Source: CAMDPA01 sp964574325 (lineage in GTDB: Bacteria; Pseudomonadota; Alphaproteobacteria; Rhizobiales; Hyphomicrobiaceae). From it: a stretch of DNA of 64,000 nt. The DNA is taken from NCBI GenBank assembly GCA_964574325.1, contig CAZNMY010000003.1, positions 62,001 to 126,000 on the forward strand, written 5' to 3'. The notes beneath the pieces are model-generated. The model searched no databases. It had not been told where the DNA came from and saw nothing but the letters and a program-made list of their open reading frames with translations. Made by a program: the position numbers and the translations under genes. Shown one piece after another: positions 63,187 through 64,000 of the stretch; within the stretch, counting starts at the first letter, position 1; every line of letters starts with the position of its first letter.

Positions 63187-63600
63187 TCAGAACTGGTTCT
63201 TCATGCTGCTGCTCTCGAGCTTGTCGTGGCGGACCCAATAGGTGTCGCCGGTGGGGCGGCGGCGGCGCAGCGGATCGCGGACCAACTGCATCAGCAAGCC
63301 GGCCGGCACGATTGCCACGAGAAAAAGCACGCCCATGACGATGGGGTTCATGACCTTGCTGAGAAGCAGCGCGAACTTCATCCAGACGATGTTGAGCGGT
63401 CTGATGGCGATCGGCACGAACATGCTGACGGCGCCGAGGATGGCGGCGATGCCCAAGGCGACGGCCATCACCGTTCCATTGCCGCGCCAGAAATAAGCGA
63501 CGATGAGCGCGACGGCGGTGAACACGAGGCCCGTCGACCGGTCGGGCGGCAGCGGCAACTCGGGACGATCGTAGTGTTCGTGGAAGTTCTTCGCCCCCAT
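63187..63600 (-). CDS. SxtJ family membrane protein
   Basis: A 137-residue protein with an N-terminal FHEHYDRPELPLPPDRSTGLVF, two to three membrane helices (FTAVALIVAYFW, VMAVALGIAAILGAVSMFVPI, IVMGVLFLVAIVPAGLLMQL) and the C-terminal family mark SMKNQF. It is the first gene of the trio with DUF5989 and the carbamoyltransferase. The ATG at 63600 gives the usual start; a longer frame exists to 63666. Known members come from the saxitoxin clusters of cyanobacteria and many unrelated bacteria; the role is unknown. Confidence 0.85.
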   Translation of the reverse strand: MGAKNFHEHYDRPELPLPPDRSTGLVFTAVALIVAYFWRGNGTVMAVALGIAAILGAVSMFVPIAIRPLNIVWMKFALLLSKVMNPIVMGVLFLVAIVPAGLLMQLVRDPLRRRRPTGDTYWVRHDKLESSSMKNQF

Positions 63601-64000
63601 CGGCAGTCCCCCGAGCGCAAACACAGCGATATGCACCATCTGGATGCGCGCAGGCATCAGTGGCATCTGCTCAATACATCAACTCGCAATTGGAGACCGG
63701 CAATTTGCGACACGGGAACTTCATGGTCCAGAAAAAAACGGAAGCCGCAGCATGGCGACGGAAACTAAAGTTAATGACAATCCGCTGTAGACGAAGCTCC
63801 CTGGTGCGCGATCAATCTGCAGCAGTTGAGCCGTCACGCGGATAGGGGCAGATTCGCACGATGGGTAGCTGTCGCTTGGGACAATAATTCGATGTCGTGA
63901 TGACGATTGTTCGCAGTGGCACTTCTCGAACGCCGAAACACCGAATGCCTTGGATGAGCCGGCCGCATGATCTTGCCGAATATTGATCGGGAGTTGAAGT
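63601..64000 (-). promoter_or_regulatory. Upstream region of the SxtJ/DUF5989/carbamoyltransferase genes
   Basis: These 400 bp at the right edge contain no credible gene; short open frames are not supported. The stretch from about 63670 to 63790 is AT-richer than average and may hold the reverse-strand promoter. The region is cut by the window end, so a gene may begin beyond it. Confidence 0.4.

Overview
The window is GC-rich chromosomal DNA from an alphaproteobacterium, most likely order Hyphomicrobiales (Rhizobiales) and probably near Xanthobacteraceae/Bradyrhizobiaceae. The best evidence is the block pckA - (hugZ-like) - chvI - chvG - hprK - EIIA(Man) - HPr - ahcY (7.5-18.3 kb), a gene order typical of rhizobia and relatives. 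The lysC-ptsP and hrcA-grpE pairs, a phasin, and a short HprK without its N-terminal domain fit the same placement. Gene density is ordinary. No rRNA, CRISPR, prophage, transposase or convincing tRNA was seen.

Layout. 0-2.6 kb: the 5' part of a HerA-type ATPase gene (it runs off the left edge) behind a small histidine kinase gene. 3-7.4 kb: an amidohydrolase-family decarboxylase divergent from a TRAP transporter (P, Q, M). 7.5-18.3 kb: pckA, ChvI/ChvG, the regulatory PTS, an inserted TadG-like VWA gene, and ahcY with a candidate operator. 18.4-27.4 kb: a TctC/Bug binding protein, CCA-adding enzyme, Nudix CoA hydrolase, DSP-like phosphatase, Lrp and MarR regulators, thioesterase, moaB, a class III adenylate cyclase and a TauD-type dioxygenase. 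27.4-33.9 kb: an RND efflux pump with its adaptor, and malonyl-CoA synthetase (matB). 34-39.5 kb: a signalling cassette (below). 39.5-47.1 kb: a PaaK-like ligase, panE, ptsP, lysC and an MFS carrier. 47.4-54.4 kb: a membrane protein, Pif1-like helicase, phasin, GNAT, a secreted protein, grpE, hrcA and a DUF2147 protein. 54.8-60.7 kb: AsmA, a Rieske oxygenase alpha subunit broken by a frameshift, its beta subunit, and a small exported protein. 60.9-63.6 kb: an SxtJ / DUF5989 / carbamoyltransferase trio.

The most interesting region is 34.07-39.53 kb. It holds a coiled-coil protein, an inner-membrane protein with a large cytoplasmic N-terminus and a periplasmic OmpA-like peptidoglycan-binding C-terminus, a Ras/Rab-like small GTPase with an altered switch II, a histidine kinase and a lone receiver protein. 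I read it as a possible envelope-to-cytoplasm signalling system that joins a small GTPase to a phosphorelay. A cluster of CTAG-bounded palindromes resembling IS630-type MITEs sits between the kinase and the receiver gene.

The PTS genes (hprK, EIIA, HPr here; ptsP at 42-44 kb) have no EIIB/EIIC partners in the window, so a regulatory rather than sugar-transport PTS is likely. The decarboxylase, TRAP, TctC, TauD, PaaK-like, MatB and Rieske genes suggest a free-living organism that uses organic and aromatic acids; pckA, the phasin and ChvGI fit carbon storage, gluconeogenesis and envelope/acid sensing.
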